Assembly (NCBI GenBank): GCA_030746635.1
Contig: JASLMH010000025.1
Location: 1-38,128 of the forward strand
Length of the DNA: 38,128 bases
Direction: 5' to 3'
Origin: Alphaproteobacteria bacterium
GTDB lineage: Bacteria; Pseudomonadota; Alphaproteobacteria; GCA-2731375
Shown: positions 14,796 through 22,463 of the stretch, in pieces
How positions within the stretch are numbered: the stretch's first letter is position 1
Layout of the letters: every line of letters starts with the position of its first letter
The notes under the pieces: generated by a model
The model's input: only the letters and a program-made list of their open reading frames with translations
Database searches by the model: none
What the model was told of the DNA's origin: nothing
Made by a program: the position numbers and the translations under genes

Positions 14796-16961
14796 GTGAT
14801 CCGGCAATTCGAACTGGTTGAACGGGTCGCCGGCTATGACGAAAGGGCCGACGAGAACCTGCTGAACCGGGCCTACGTGTTCTCGATGAAGGCCCATGGC
14901 AGCCAGATGCGGGCCTCGGGCGACCCCTATTTCTCCCATCCCGTCGAGGTCGCCGGCATCCTCACCGACTACAAGCTGGATTGTGCCACCATCGTCACCG
15001 CCCTGCTGCATGACACGGTGGAAGACACCCTGGCGACGATCGATCAGATCGGCGAGCTGTTCGGCGAGGAAATCTCCCGCCTGGTGGACGGCGTGACCAA
15101 GCTGTCGAAGCTGGAAATGCGCTCCGAGGCCAGCGAGCAGGCCGAGAATTTCCGCAAACTGGTGCTGGCGATGTCAGACGACATCCGGGTGCTGCTGGTC
15201 AAGCTGGCGGATCGCCTGCACAACATGCGGACGTTGCATTTCCTGAAAAACGCCGAGAAACGCGCCCGCATCGCCGCCGAGACCATGGAAATCTACGCCC
15301 CCCTGGCCGAGCGCCTGGGCATGCAGCGGATCAAGCAGGAACTGGAGGATCTGGCCTTCCGGGAACTGAACCCGGAGGCGCGGGAATCGGTGATCCGCCG
15401 CGTCGCCTTCCTGCACGAGGACGGCGATGATCTGTCCCGCCGGATCGGCGAGGAATTGCACCGCATCATCGCCGAGGCCGGTATTCCCTCCCGCGTATCG
15501 GGCCGGGAAAAGACCCCCTATTCGATCTGGCACAAGATGGAACGGGAGGACATCTCGTTCGAGCAGCTCTCGGATACCCTGGCGTTCCGCATCGTCGTCG
15601 ACAGCGTGCCGGACTGCTATCAGGTGTTGGGTGCGGTGCACGGCACCTATCCGATGGTGCCGGGGCGCTTCAAGGACTACATCTCGACGCCGAAGCGCAA
15701 CAACTACCAATCCATCCATACCACCGTGATCGGGCCCGAGAACCGGCGCATCGAGGTGCAGATCAGGACCAAGATGATGCATCAGGTGGCCGAGATGGGG
15801 GTCGCCGCCCATTGGCAGTACAAACAGGATATGGACGCCACCGACGGCAGCCGTTACCGCTGGCTGCAGGAACTGGTGGAAATCCTGGAAAACGCCCAGA
15901 GCCCGCAGGAGTTCCTCGAACACACCAAGCTGGAGATGTTCCCCGAACGGGTGTTTTGTTTCACCCCCAGGGGCGGTGTGATCGCCCTGCCGCGCGGCGC
16001 CTCGGCGGTGGATTTCGCCTATGCCCTGCATACCGATATCGGCAACACCTGTGTCGGGGCCAAGGTCAACGGCCGCGTCGTGCCGCTGCGCACCGAATTG
16101 CGTAACGGCGATCAGGTGGAAGTGCTGCGGTCCAAGCAACCGGCGCCCGATGCCGGCTGGGAGACCTTTGTCGTCACCGGCAAGGCACGCTCGGCGATCC
16201 GCCGGTTCATTCGCGCTCAGCAGCGCCAGGAATATCGCAAGCTGGGCCGCGCCATCGCCGAAAAGGCCTTCCGCGAGACCGGCCACGAATTCAGCGATCA
16301 GGCGGTGGAGACCGTCTTGAAGATCCATGATGCCCGCTCGGCCGAGGATATCTACGTGCAATTGGGCCAGGGTCATCTGACCTCGCGGCAGTTGCTGGAT
16401 ACGGTTTTCCCGGGCGAGCGTCGCTGGCGCGCCCGTAACCCGTTCGGCGCCATCAACCGCATGATCCCGGCCCGCCTGCGGCTTGGCGCCGGCGACAAAT
16501 CAGATGGCCATTCGGTGCCGATCCGGGGCCTGCGGCCCGGCTTGGCGGTGCACTACGCCGATTGCTGCCACGCCTTGCCGGGCGATCGCATCGTCGGCAT
16601 CGTCCACAAGGGCAAGGGGGTCGACATCCACACCATCGATTGCGAGCGCCTGGCCGATCTACCCGAGGGCCGGGACGATTGGCTCGACGTGACCTGGGAC
16701 ATCGATCCGGACGCCCCCGGTGTCTACGTCGGCCAGATCAAGGCGGTGATGTCCAACGAGCCGGGCAGCCTGTCCAGTCTGTCCAGCGTGATCGCCAAGA
16801 GCATGGGCAACATCTCGAACCTGAAGATCACCGACCGCAGCGCCGATTTCTTCGAAATGCAGGTGGATATCGAGGTCACCGACCTGACCCATCTCAGCAA
16901 TATCATCGCCGCGCTACGGGCGACGCCGAGGATGAGTAAGGTGGAGCGGGTCAGAGGATGA
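14796..16961 (+). CDS. rsh: Bifunctional (p)ppGpp synthetase/hydrolase (Rel/SpoT homologue)
   Basis: Makes and degrades (p)ppGpp in the stringent response; 721 residues. I choose the GTG at 14796, with an ideal GGAGG 8 nt upstream, over the track's TTG at 14757. The HD hydrolase domain (about 40-190) is intact: '[12 protein letters not shown]', the HDxxED motif 'LLHDTVEDT', and '[11 protein letters not shown]'. The synthetase (about 235-350) has 'TPYSIWHKM', '[11 protein letters not shown]', '[19 protein letters not shown]' and '[23 protein letters not shown]'. A TGS domain ('[20 protein letters not shown]'), a zinc-finger region with '[11 protein letters not shown]' and a C-terminal ACT domain follow. 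Both activities should be functional. Its stop overlaps the pyrE start. Confidence 0.97.
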   Translation: MIRQFELVERVAGYDERADENLLNRAYVFSMKAHGSQMRASGDPYFSHPVEVAGILTDYKLDCATIVTALLHDTVEDTLATIDQIGELFGEEISRLVDGVTKLSKLEMRSEASEQAENFRKLVLAMSDDIRVLLVKLADRLHNMRTLHFLKNAEKRARIAAETMEIYAPLAERLGMQRIKQELEDLAFRELNPEARESVIRRVAFLHEDGDDLSRRIGEELHRIIAEAGIPSRVSGREKTPYSIWHKMEREDISFEQLSDTLAFRIVVDSVPDCYQVLGAVHGTYPMVPGRFKDYISTPKRNNYQSIHTTVIGPENRRIEVQIRTKMMHQVAEMGVAAHWQYKQDMDATDGSRYRWLQELVEILENAQSPQEFLEHTKLEMFPERVFCFTPRGGVIALPRGASAVDFAYALHTDIGNTCVGAKVNGRVVPLRTELRNGDQVEVLRSKQPAPDAGWETFVVTGKARSAIRRFIRAQQRQEYRKLGRAIAEKAFRETGHEFSDQAVETVLKIHDARSAEDIYVQLGQGHLTSRQLLDTVFPGERRWRARNPFGAINRMIPARLRLGAGDKSDGHSVPIRGLRPGLAVHYADCCHALPGDRIVGIVHKGKGVDIHTIDCERLADLPEGRDDWLDVTWDIDPDAPGVYVGQIKAVMSNEPGSLSSLSSVIAKSMGNISNLKITDRSADFFEMQVDIEVTDLTHLSNIIAALRATPRMSKVERVRG

Positions 16962-17545
16962 ATGACGACGACGTGTTGAACCACTTTCGGGCGGCCGGCG
17001 CGCTGCTGGAGGGCCACTTCATTCTCACTTCGGGCCTGCGCAGTCCGATGTACCTGCAATGCGCCCGGGTGCTGATGCATCCCCAGCGGGCCCAGGCGCT
17101 ATGCCGCGAACTGGCCGACCGGATCATCGCCGGCCTGGGCCCGGATGCCTTCGATCTGGTGGTCTCGCCGGCCATGGGCGGGGTCGTTGTCGGCTACGAA
17201 ATGGGCCGGCAACTTGGCCTGCCGGCGATCTTCACCGAGCGGGTCGACGGCGAATTCCTGTTGCGCCGCGGTTTCGAGATCGAGCCCGGCGCGCGGGTGC
17301 TGATGGCCGAGGACATCGTCACCACCGGCCTCTCCTCGCGCGAATGCATCGCCTGCATCGGCGGCCTGGGCGGCGAGGTCGTCGCCGCCTCCTGCCTGAT
17401 CGATCGGTCCGCCGGCAAGGCCGATGTCGGGGTGCCGCTGTATTCCCTGGTCGCCATGGAAGTGCCCGCCTATCCGGCCGACGAGTTGCCCCAGGATTTG
17501 GCGGCGCTGCCCGCCGTCAAGCCCGGCAGCCGCGGCCTGAAATAG
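16958..17545 (+). CDS. pyrE: Orotate phosphoribosyltransferase
   Basis: Converts orotate and PRPP to OMP in pyrimidine synthesis; 195 residues, cytosolic dimer. '[21 protein letters not shown]' (about 19-39) is the N-terminal substrate region, '[17 protein letters not shown]' the core, and '[18 protein letters not shown]' the PRPP-binding signature (usually VEDVVTTGGS). The start overlaps the rsh stop by 4 nt (ATGA), so translation is probably coupled to rsh, tying nucleotide synthesis to the stringent-response gene. Confidence 0.95.
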   Translation: MNDDDVLNHFRAAGALLEGHFILTSGLRSPMYLQCARVLMHPQRAQALCRELADRIIAGLGPDAFDLVVSPAMGGVVVGYEMGRQLGLPAIFTERVDGEFLLRRGFEIEPGARVLMAEDIVTTGLSSRECIACIGGLGGEVVAASCLIDRSAGKADVGVPLYSLVAMEVPAYPADELPQDLAALPAVKPGSRGLK

Positions 17546-17606
17546 CCGCGCGGCATTTGCGCTTGCGGGGGCGGTCATGGCACAACGGGGCAGGAGGTTG
17601 ACCGGC

Positions 17607-18362
17607 ATGAGAGAAAAACTGCGCCTGGGCGTCAACATCGACCACGTCGCCACCATCCGCAACGCCAGGGGCGGCGAACATCCGGATCCGATCCGGGCCG
17701 CCCGCATGGCGGCCGAGGCCGGCGCCGACGGCATCACCGCGCATCTGCGCGAGGATCGCCGCCATATCTCGGACGACGACATCAGCCGCCTGAGCGAGCA
17801 GATCAGGCTGCCGCTGAACCTGGAGATGGCGGCGACCGAGGAAATGCTGGCGATCGCCCTGCGCCACCGCCCGCACGCCGCCTGTATCGTGCCCGAGAAG
17901 CGCGAGGAATTGACCACCGAGGGCGGCTTGGACGCCCATGGCGGCGAGAACCACCTGCGCCGCTATGTCGACGAGTTGGTCCAGGCCGGCATCCGGGTCT
18001 CGCTGTTCATCGATGCCGACCCCCGGCAGTTGCAGGCGGCCAGGCGGCTCGGCGCGCCGGTGGTCGAATTGCACACCGGTCGCTATGCCGAGGCCGATGG
18101 CGCGAGCCGCGAGGCCGAACTGCTACGCCTGCAGGAGGGCGCGGCGGTGGCCGAGGCATTGGGCCTGGAATGCCATGCCGGCCATGGCCTGAGCTATGAC
18201 AATGTCGGGCCGGTGGCGGCGATCCCGACGGTGGTGGAGCTTAACATTGGCCATTTCCTGGTCGGCGAGGCGATCTTCGGCGGCCTGGATTCGTCCATCA
18301 AGCGCATGCGGGCGCTGATGGACAAGGCGCGGGCCGAGGCGACCGGCAGCCGCTCTGCCTAG
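17607..18362 (+). CDS. pdxJ: Pyridoxine 5'-phosphate synthase
   Basis: Condenses 1-deoxyxylulose 5-phosphate with 3-amino-1-phosphohydroxyacetone to form pyridoxine phosphate (DXP-dependent vitamin B6 route); 251 residues. The ATG at 17607 is chosen because AGGAGG lies 9 nt upstream and the conserved start '[19 protein letters not shown]' follows at once; the track start at 17577 adds 10 unconserved residues. '[19 protein letters not shown]', the glutamate in '[12 protein letters not shown]', '[21 protein letters not shown]', 'GHGLSYDNV' and '[14 protein letters not shown]' are the phosphate- and substrate-binding loops. It lies in the pyrE-pdxJ-acpS-lepB-rnc-era block. Confidence 0.97.
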   Translation: MREKLRLGVNIDHVATIRNARGGEHPDPIRAARMAAEAGADGITAHLREDRRHISDDDISRLSEQIRLPLNLEMAATEEMLAIALRHRPHAACIVPEKREELTTEGGLDAHGGENHLRRYVDELVQAGIRVSLFIDADPRQLQAARRLGAPVVELHTGRYAEADGASREAELLRLQEGAAVAEALGLECHAGHGLSYDNVGPVAAIPTVVELNIGHFLVGEAIFGGLDSSIKRMRALMDKARAEATGSRSA

Positions 18363-18387
18363 CTGGCAGCCGGACCATCCCAGGAAC

Positions 18388-18813
18388 ATGATTATCGGCA
18401 TCGGCAACGACCTGATCGACATCCGTCGCATCGAACGCACGTTGGAACGTTTCGGCGAACGGTTCATCAGGCGCATCTTCACCGAGGTCGAGCGGGAAAA
18501 GGCGGAACGCCGGGCCACCCGGGTCGAAACCTATGCCAAGCGCTTCGCCGCCAAGGAAGCCTGTTCCAAGGCCCTGGGCACCGGTTTCCGGCGCGGGGTC
18601 TTTTGGCGCGACATGGGCGTGGTCAACCAAAAGGGCGGCCGGCCGACCATGCATTTGACCGGCGGCGCGTTGAAACGCTTGCAAGAACTGACGCCACCGG
18701 GCATGAAGGCGCAAATCGACCTGACCCTGACCGACGACCCCCCCCTGGGCCAGGCCATCGTCATCATATCCGCCGTGCCGGACGACCGACCCGACGCCGG
18801 CGAGGGAAACTGA
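18388..18813 (+). CDS. acpS: Holo-[acyl-carrier-protein] synthase
   Basis: Transfers 4'-phosphopantetheine from CoA to acyl carrier protein; 141 residues, AcpS-type trimeric enzyme. The N-terminal '[23 protein letters not shown]' carries the Mg-binding Asp8, and '[18 protein letters not shown]' carries the catalytic Glu near residue 58. '[11 protein letters not shown]' and '[17 protein letters not shown]' finish the fold. It is about 15 residues longer than E. coli AcpS because of a C-terminal tail ([10 protein letters not shown]). It lies 25 bp after pdxJ and 14 bp before lepB in the same operon. Confidence 0.96.
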   Translation: MIIGIGNDLIDIRRIERTLERFGERFIRRIFTEVEREKAERRATRVETYAKRFAAKEACSKALGTGFRRGVFWRDMGVVNQKGGRPTMHLTGGALKRLQELTPPGMKAQIDLTLTDDPPLGQAIVIISAVPDDRPDAGEGN

Positions 18814-18827
18814 GCCGGCAAGCCGAC

Positions 18828-19592
18828 ATGGACCTAGATTCGACCGAGAGCACCGTGCCGAAACGGGGCGAAAGCCTGCGCGAGACCATCAAGACCGTGG
18901 TCTACGCGGTGCTGATCGCCCTGGTCATCCGCACGGTGGCCTACGAGCCCTTCAACATTCCCTCGGGCTCGATGCTGCCGACCTTGCTGATCGGCGATTA
19001 CGTGTTCGTGGCCAAGTTTCCCTATGGCTACAGCCGGCATTCGCTGCCGCTCAGCCCACCCGTGTTCGACGGGCGGATCGTCGAGGACCCGGTGGAACGC
19101 GGCGACATCGCGGTGTTCAAGCTGCCGAAGGACAACGCCACCGACTACATCAAGCGGATCATCGGCCTGCCCGGCGACCGCATCCAGGTGATCGACGGCG
19201 TCCTGCATATCAACGACGCCCCGGTGAAGCGGGAACAGGTCGAGGATTTCGTCCAGCCCGAGGTGCGCGGCATGTACCACCGGGTGCGGCAATACCGGGA
19301 AACCCTGCCCGACGGCCGATCGTACCTGACCCTGGATCTGCAGCCGCGCAGCATGGCCGACAACACCAACGTCTACGTGGTGCCGGCCGGCCACTATTTC
19401 GCCATGGGCGACAACCGCGACGATTCCACCGATAGCCGGTTCCTGGCCCATGTCGGCTTCATCCCGGCCGAGAACCTGGTCGGCCGCGCCGATGTGATCT
19501 TCTTCTCGGTCAATGGCGATACCCGGTTCTGGCAAGTCTGGAAATGGCCCTGGGCGATCCGCTTCCGCCGTCTGTTCGACACCCTTGGATGA
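18828..19592 (+). CDS. lepB: Signal peptidase I
   Basis: A membrane-anchored serine-lysine protease that removes signal peptides from exported proteins; 254 residues. The track start at 18603 overlaps acpS; the ATG at 18828 gives the normal N-terminus. One transmembrane helix (about 21-38, 'TVVYAVLIALVIRTVA') precedes the catalytic Ser48 in 'IPSGSMLPTLLIGDY'. The general base is Lys109 in 'TDYIKRIIGLPGD'. 'YFAMGDNRDDSTDSR' is box E. A typical beta-rich insertion lies between. The gene is in the conserved lepB-rnc-era order. Confidence 0.97.
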   Translation: MDLDSTESTVPKRGESLRETIKTVVYAVLIALVIRTVAYEPFNIPSGSMLPTLLIGDYVFVAKFPYGYSRHSLPLSPPVFDGRIVEDPVERGDIAVFKLPKDNATDYIKRIIGLPGDRIQVIDGVLHINDAPVKREQVEDFVQPEVRGMYHRVRQYRETLPDGRSYLTLDLQPRSMADNTNVYVVPAGHYFAMGDNRDDSTDSRFLAHVGFIPAENLVGRADVIFFSVNGDTRFWQVWKWPWAIRFRRLFDTLG

Positions 19593-19596
19593 GGAT

Positions 19597-20301
19597 GTGA
19601 GCACACCGCCGCTCGAAGATCTCTATCCCCGTTTGGGTCATCATTTCGCCGACCCGGAGCTGCTGCTCGAGGCCCTCTGCCACCCATCCCTGGACCGCCG
19701 GCGGCAAGGCGGCAGCGACTATCAGCGTTTGGAGTTCCTCGGCGATCGGGTGCTCGGCCTGACCATTGCCACGACCCTGTACCGCGGTCATCCGGATGCC
19801 GACGAAGGGGACCTGGCGGTGCGGTTCAACGGCCTGGTGCGCCGCGACACGGTGGCCGCGGCGGCCCGCAAGCTGGATTTGGGACCGTTCATCCGCCTCG
19901 GCAAGAGCGAGGCGCGGCAGGGCGGCCGGGAGAAGCCGGCGATCCTGGCGGATGTCTGCGAGGCGGTGATCGGTGCCCTCTACCTGGACGGCGGATTGGC
20001 GGCGGCCGAGGCCTTCGTGGCGCGCTACTGGGCCGATTTCCTGGCCGACAGCCGGCGGGCGGCCAAGGATGCCAAGACCAGCCTCCAGGAACTGGTGCAG
20101 GGCGCCGCCGGCAAACCGCCCCGCTATCGGGTGGTCGAGCAGACCGGCCCGGATCACGCCCCGCACTTCACCGTCGAGGTGCTGATCGAGGGGGCCGAAC
20201 CGGTCATCGGCGAGGGCCGATCCCGGCGCGAGGCTGAGCAGGCGGCGGCCGAGATATTGCTGGATCACTTGCGCGACCAGCCCGGCGCCGGCCATGGCTG
20301 A
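19597..20301 (+). CDS. rnc: Ribonuclease III
   Basis: A double-stranded RNA endonuclease for rRNA and mRNA processing; 234 residues. The track ATG at 19513 lies inside lepB; the likely start is the GTG at 19597, 4 nt after the lepB stop and next to GATGAGGAT. A TTG at 19585 is an alternative. The endonuclease domain (about 5-150) has the signature 'QRLEFLGDRVLGL' and the catalytic 'LADVCEAVIGALYLDGG'. The dsRNA-binding domain (about 160-230) is 'DAKTSLQELVQGAAGKPPRY' through 'GEGRSRREAEQAAAEILL'. It overlaps era by 8 nt, so the two are probably translationally coupled. Confidence 0.95.
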   Translation: MSTPPLEDLYPRLGHHFADPELLLEALCHPSLDRRRQGGSDYQRLEFLGDRVLGLTIATTLYRGHPDADEGDLAVRFNGLVRRDTVAAAARKLDLGPFIRLGKSEARQGGREKPAILADVCEAVIGALYLDGGLAAAEAFVARYWADFLADSRRAAKDAKTSLQELVQGAAGKPPRYRVVEQTGPDHAPHFTVEVLIEGAEPVIGEGRSRREAEQAAAEILLDHLRDQPGAGHG

Positions 20302-21205
20302 AGGGGCGACCCATTGCGGTTTCGTCGCCCTGTTGGGGGCACCGAATGCCGGTAAGTCGACCCTGGCCAATGCCCTGGTCGGCAGCAAGGTCTCCATCGT
20401 CACACCGAAGGTGCAGACCACCCGCGCCCGCATCACCGCCATCGCCATCGCCGGCCGGGCGCAAATCGTCTTCGTCGATACCCCCGGCATCTTCACCAAG
20501 ACCCGCCGGCGGCTGGAGCGGGCCATGGTGGCGGCGGCCTGGGGCGGCGCCGAGGATGCCGACATCCGGCTGCTTCTGGTCGACGCCGAACGCGGCATCG
20601 ACCGCGATACCCGGGCCATCGTCGACGGCCTGAAGGATCAGCCCGAGCGCGGGGACAATATCCTGGTCCTCAACAAGATCGACCTGGTGCGGCGCGACAA
20701 GCTGTTGGGCCTGGCCGACGAATTGAACCGCGACGGCCGGTTCGCCGACACCTTCATGGTCTCGGCCCTGAAGGGCGACGGCGTGGCCGATCTGTTGGCG
20801 CATCTGGCGGCCTCCGTGCCGGCGGGACCGTGGCTCTATCCCGAGGACCAGTTGGCCGATATCCCGGAGCGCCTGCTGGCGGCCGAGATCACCCGGGAGA
20901 AGCTGTTTCTGCAACTGCATCAGGAACTGCCCTACGCCGTCACCGTCGAGACCGAGGGCTGGCGCCCCAGCCGCGGCGGCGGTCTGCGCATCGAGCAGGT
21001 GGTCTATGTCCGGCGCGACACGCAAAAGGCCATCGTCCTGGGCAAGGGCGGCCGGCAAATCAAGCGCATCGGCGCCGAGGCGCGGGAGGAGATGATCGAG
21101 GTCTTAGGCCGCCCGGTGCACCTGTTCCTGTTCGTCAAGGTGCGCGCCGGCTGGCAGGACGACCCCGAGCGCTACCGCGAGATGGGCCTGGATTTCCCGG
21201 ACTGA
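20294..21205 (+). CDS. era: GTPase Era
   Basis: An essential GTPase that binds 16S rRNA and aids 30S maturation; 303 residues. GTPase motifs: G1 'GAPNAGKST', G2 'VQTTRAR', G3 'VDTPGIF', G4 'LNKIDLV' and G5 near 'MVSALKGDG'. The C-terminal KH domain (about 205-300) has 'LPYAVTVETEGW' and the RNA-binding loop 'VLGKGGRQIKRIGAEARE'. The start overlaps the end of rnc. In many relatives recO follows era, but here a small lipoprotein gene follows after 16 nt. Confidence 0.97.
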   Translation: MAEGATHCGFVALLGAPNAGKSTLANALVGSKVSIVTPKVQTTRARITAIAIAGRAQIVFVDTPGIFTKTRRRLERAMVAAAWGGAEDADIRLLLVDAERGIDRDTRAIVDGLKDQPERGDNILVLNKIDLVRRDKLLGLADELNRDGRFADTFMVSALKGDGVADLLAHLAASVPAGPWLYPEDQLADIPERLLAAEITREKLFLQLHQELPYAVTVETEGWRPSRGGGLRIEQVVYVRRDTQKAIVLGKGGRQIKRIGAEAREEMIEVLGRPVHLFLFVKVRAGWQDDPERYREMGLDFPD

Positions 21206-21221
21206 TGCCGGAGGGGAGCCG

Positions 21222-21470
21222 ATGCCCGAGCGAATGAGAGGATGTCGGAGGCGCGGCACGCGCCTGATGGTCAGCTTGGTCATGGTGGCTGCCCTGACGG
21301 CCGCCTGCGCCGCCCGGCAGCCGGCCGATGACCACCCGGTCTCGTTGCGCTGTTCCGGCGGTTCGCAAAGTCAACTGGACTGCGGCCTGGGCTTCGACGT
21401 GGATATCGAGGCGATTGGCCGTTGGATAGACGAACACACTGACGACGAGTCTACCGAGGCGTCGGAGTAA
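21222..21470 (+). CDS. Small predicted lipoprotein, unknown function
   Basis: An 82-residue protein not recognised as a named family. It begins with a basic stretch (MPERMRGCRRRGTR), a hydrophobic segment (LMVSLVMVAALTA) and a plausible lipobox ending in 'LTAAC', so it should be a lipid-anchored periplasmic protein of about 50-55 residues after processing. Two further cysteines (SLRCSG and QLDCGL) could form a disulfide. The C-terminus is acidic. GGGAG precedes the ATG; a later Met in the hydrophobic segment is an alternative start. It lies 16 nt after era and is probably the last gene of the housekeeping operon. It converges on hcrB with a 15-bp gap. Confidence 0.6.
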   Translation: MPERMRGCRRRGTRLMVSLVMVAALTAACAARQPADDHPVSLRCSGGSQSQLDCGLGFDVDIEAIGRWIDEHTDDESTEASE

Positions 21471-21485
21471 CCCGACGATCCGGCG

Positions 21486-22463
21486 CTAGGCGGTAGCGAG
21501 GCCCTCGGCCAAGCGCTGGGCCAGCACGCCGGCCACCCGGCGGCGATAGTGCGGTGCCGTGGTGGTGGTCTTCATCGCCTTGGCCTTGGCGCGGACCAGT
21601 TCGCGAAGCTGCGCCGATGTCTCCTCGTCCAGCGGCCCGCCGATGAACTTCTCGGTGCCCGGAACCAGGAACGGCCAGGAGCCGACCCCGGTCAGGGCCA
21701 CGCGCAGATCGCCCAGGGCGCCGTCCTTGACGCTCAACCGCACCGCCGCGCCGGCCAGGGGAAAGTCGATCGAGCCGCGGACCCGCGACTTGGCATAGCC
21801 CGAGCGGACATCGGCGGGCAGCGCCGGCAGGTGGACGGCAACCAGGAGTTCGCCCGCTGCCAGGGTCAGGTGGTCGAGGCCGTCGTTGCGGTACATCTCG
21901 GCCAGGGGCAGGCGGCGGCGGCCGTCGGGGCCGGCCAGTTCGACCTCGGCGTCGAACAGCAGTAGGGCCGGCGCCAGGTCGCCGGAAAAGGCCGCGAAGC
22001 ATTTCTTGCCGCCGGGCGCGACGTGGCAAATCTCGCCCCGGTGCTTCAGGCAGTAGCTGTTGGTAGCCCGCCACCATTCGCTTTGGTTGTAGTAGATGCA
22101 GCGGGTGTCCAGGCAGAGGTTGCCGCCCAGGGTGCCGTATTCGCGATGGCTGGGGCCGGCGACCTCGCCGGCCGCCTCGGCCACCGCCGGGTAGTCGCGG
22201 CGGAGGATTTCGTTCTCGGCCAGTTGGCGCAGGGTCAGGGCGCCGCCCATGCTAATCCCGCCGTCGGATTCGGCGATCTCGTGCATCTCGCCGATGCCGT
22301 TCAGGTAGATCAGCGCCTCGGGCTGTTCGATGCCGCGCCTAACGTTGACGATCAAGTCGCTGCCGCCGGCCAGATAGCGGGCGGCGGCGGCTTCGGCGTG
22401 CAGGGCCACGGCTTCCTCGGCGGTGGCGGGGCGGTGCATCCGCATCTGGGGGAGCTGTTCCAT
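21486..22463 (-). CDS. hcrB: 4-hydroxybenzoyl-CoA reductase, beta (FAD and extra [4Fe-4S]) subunit
   Basis: The FAD-binding medium subunit of a xanthine oxidase-family enzyme, 325 residues from the ATG at 22463; the longer track ORF is antisense through hcrA. FAD loops are 'ARYLAGGSDLIVNVRRG' (29-44) and 'GTLGGNLCLDTRC' (110-122). The key mark is an insertion with Cys122, Cys138, Cys146 and Cys155; from memory these are the same positions reported for Thauera HcrB, where they bind an additional [4Fe-4S] cluster unique to 4-hydroxybenzoyl-CoA reductase. 'YYNQSEWWRATNSYCLKHRG' lies in this insertion. It shares TGATG with the hcrA stop. Function: electron transfer from ferredoxin towards the Mo site for reductive dehydroxylation to benzoyl-CoA. 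Confidence 0.9.
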   Translation of the reverse strand: MEQLPQMRMHRPATAEEAVALHAEAAAARYLAGGSDLIVNVRRGIEQPEALIYLNGIGEMHEIAESDGGISMGGALTLRQLAENEILRRDYPAVAEAAGEVAGPSHREYGTLGGNLCLDTRCIYYNQSEWWRATNSYCLKHRGEICHVAPGGKKCFAAFSGDLAPALLLFDAEVELAGPDGRRRLPLAEMYRNDGLDHLTLAAGELLVAVHLPALPADVRSGYAKSRVRGSIDFPLAGAAVRLSVKDGALGDLRVALTGVGSWPFLVPGTEKFIGGPLDEETSAQLRELVRAKAKAMKTTTTAPHYRRRVAGVLAQRLAEGLATA

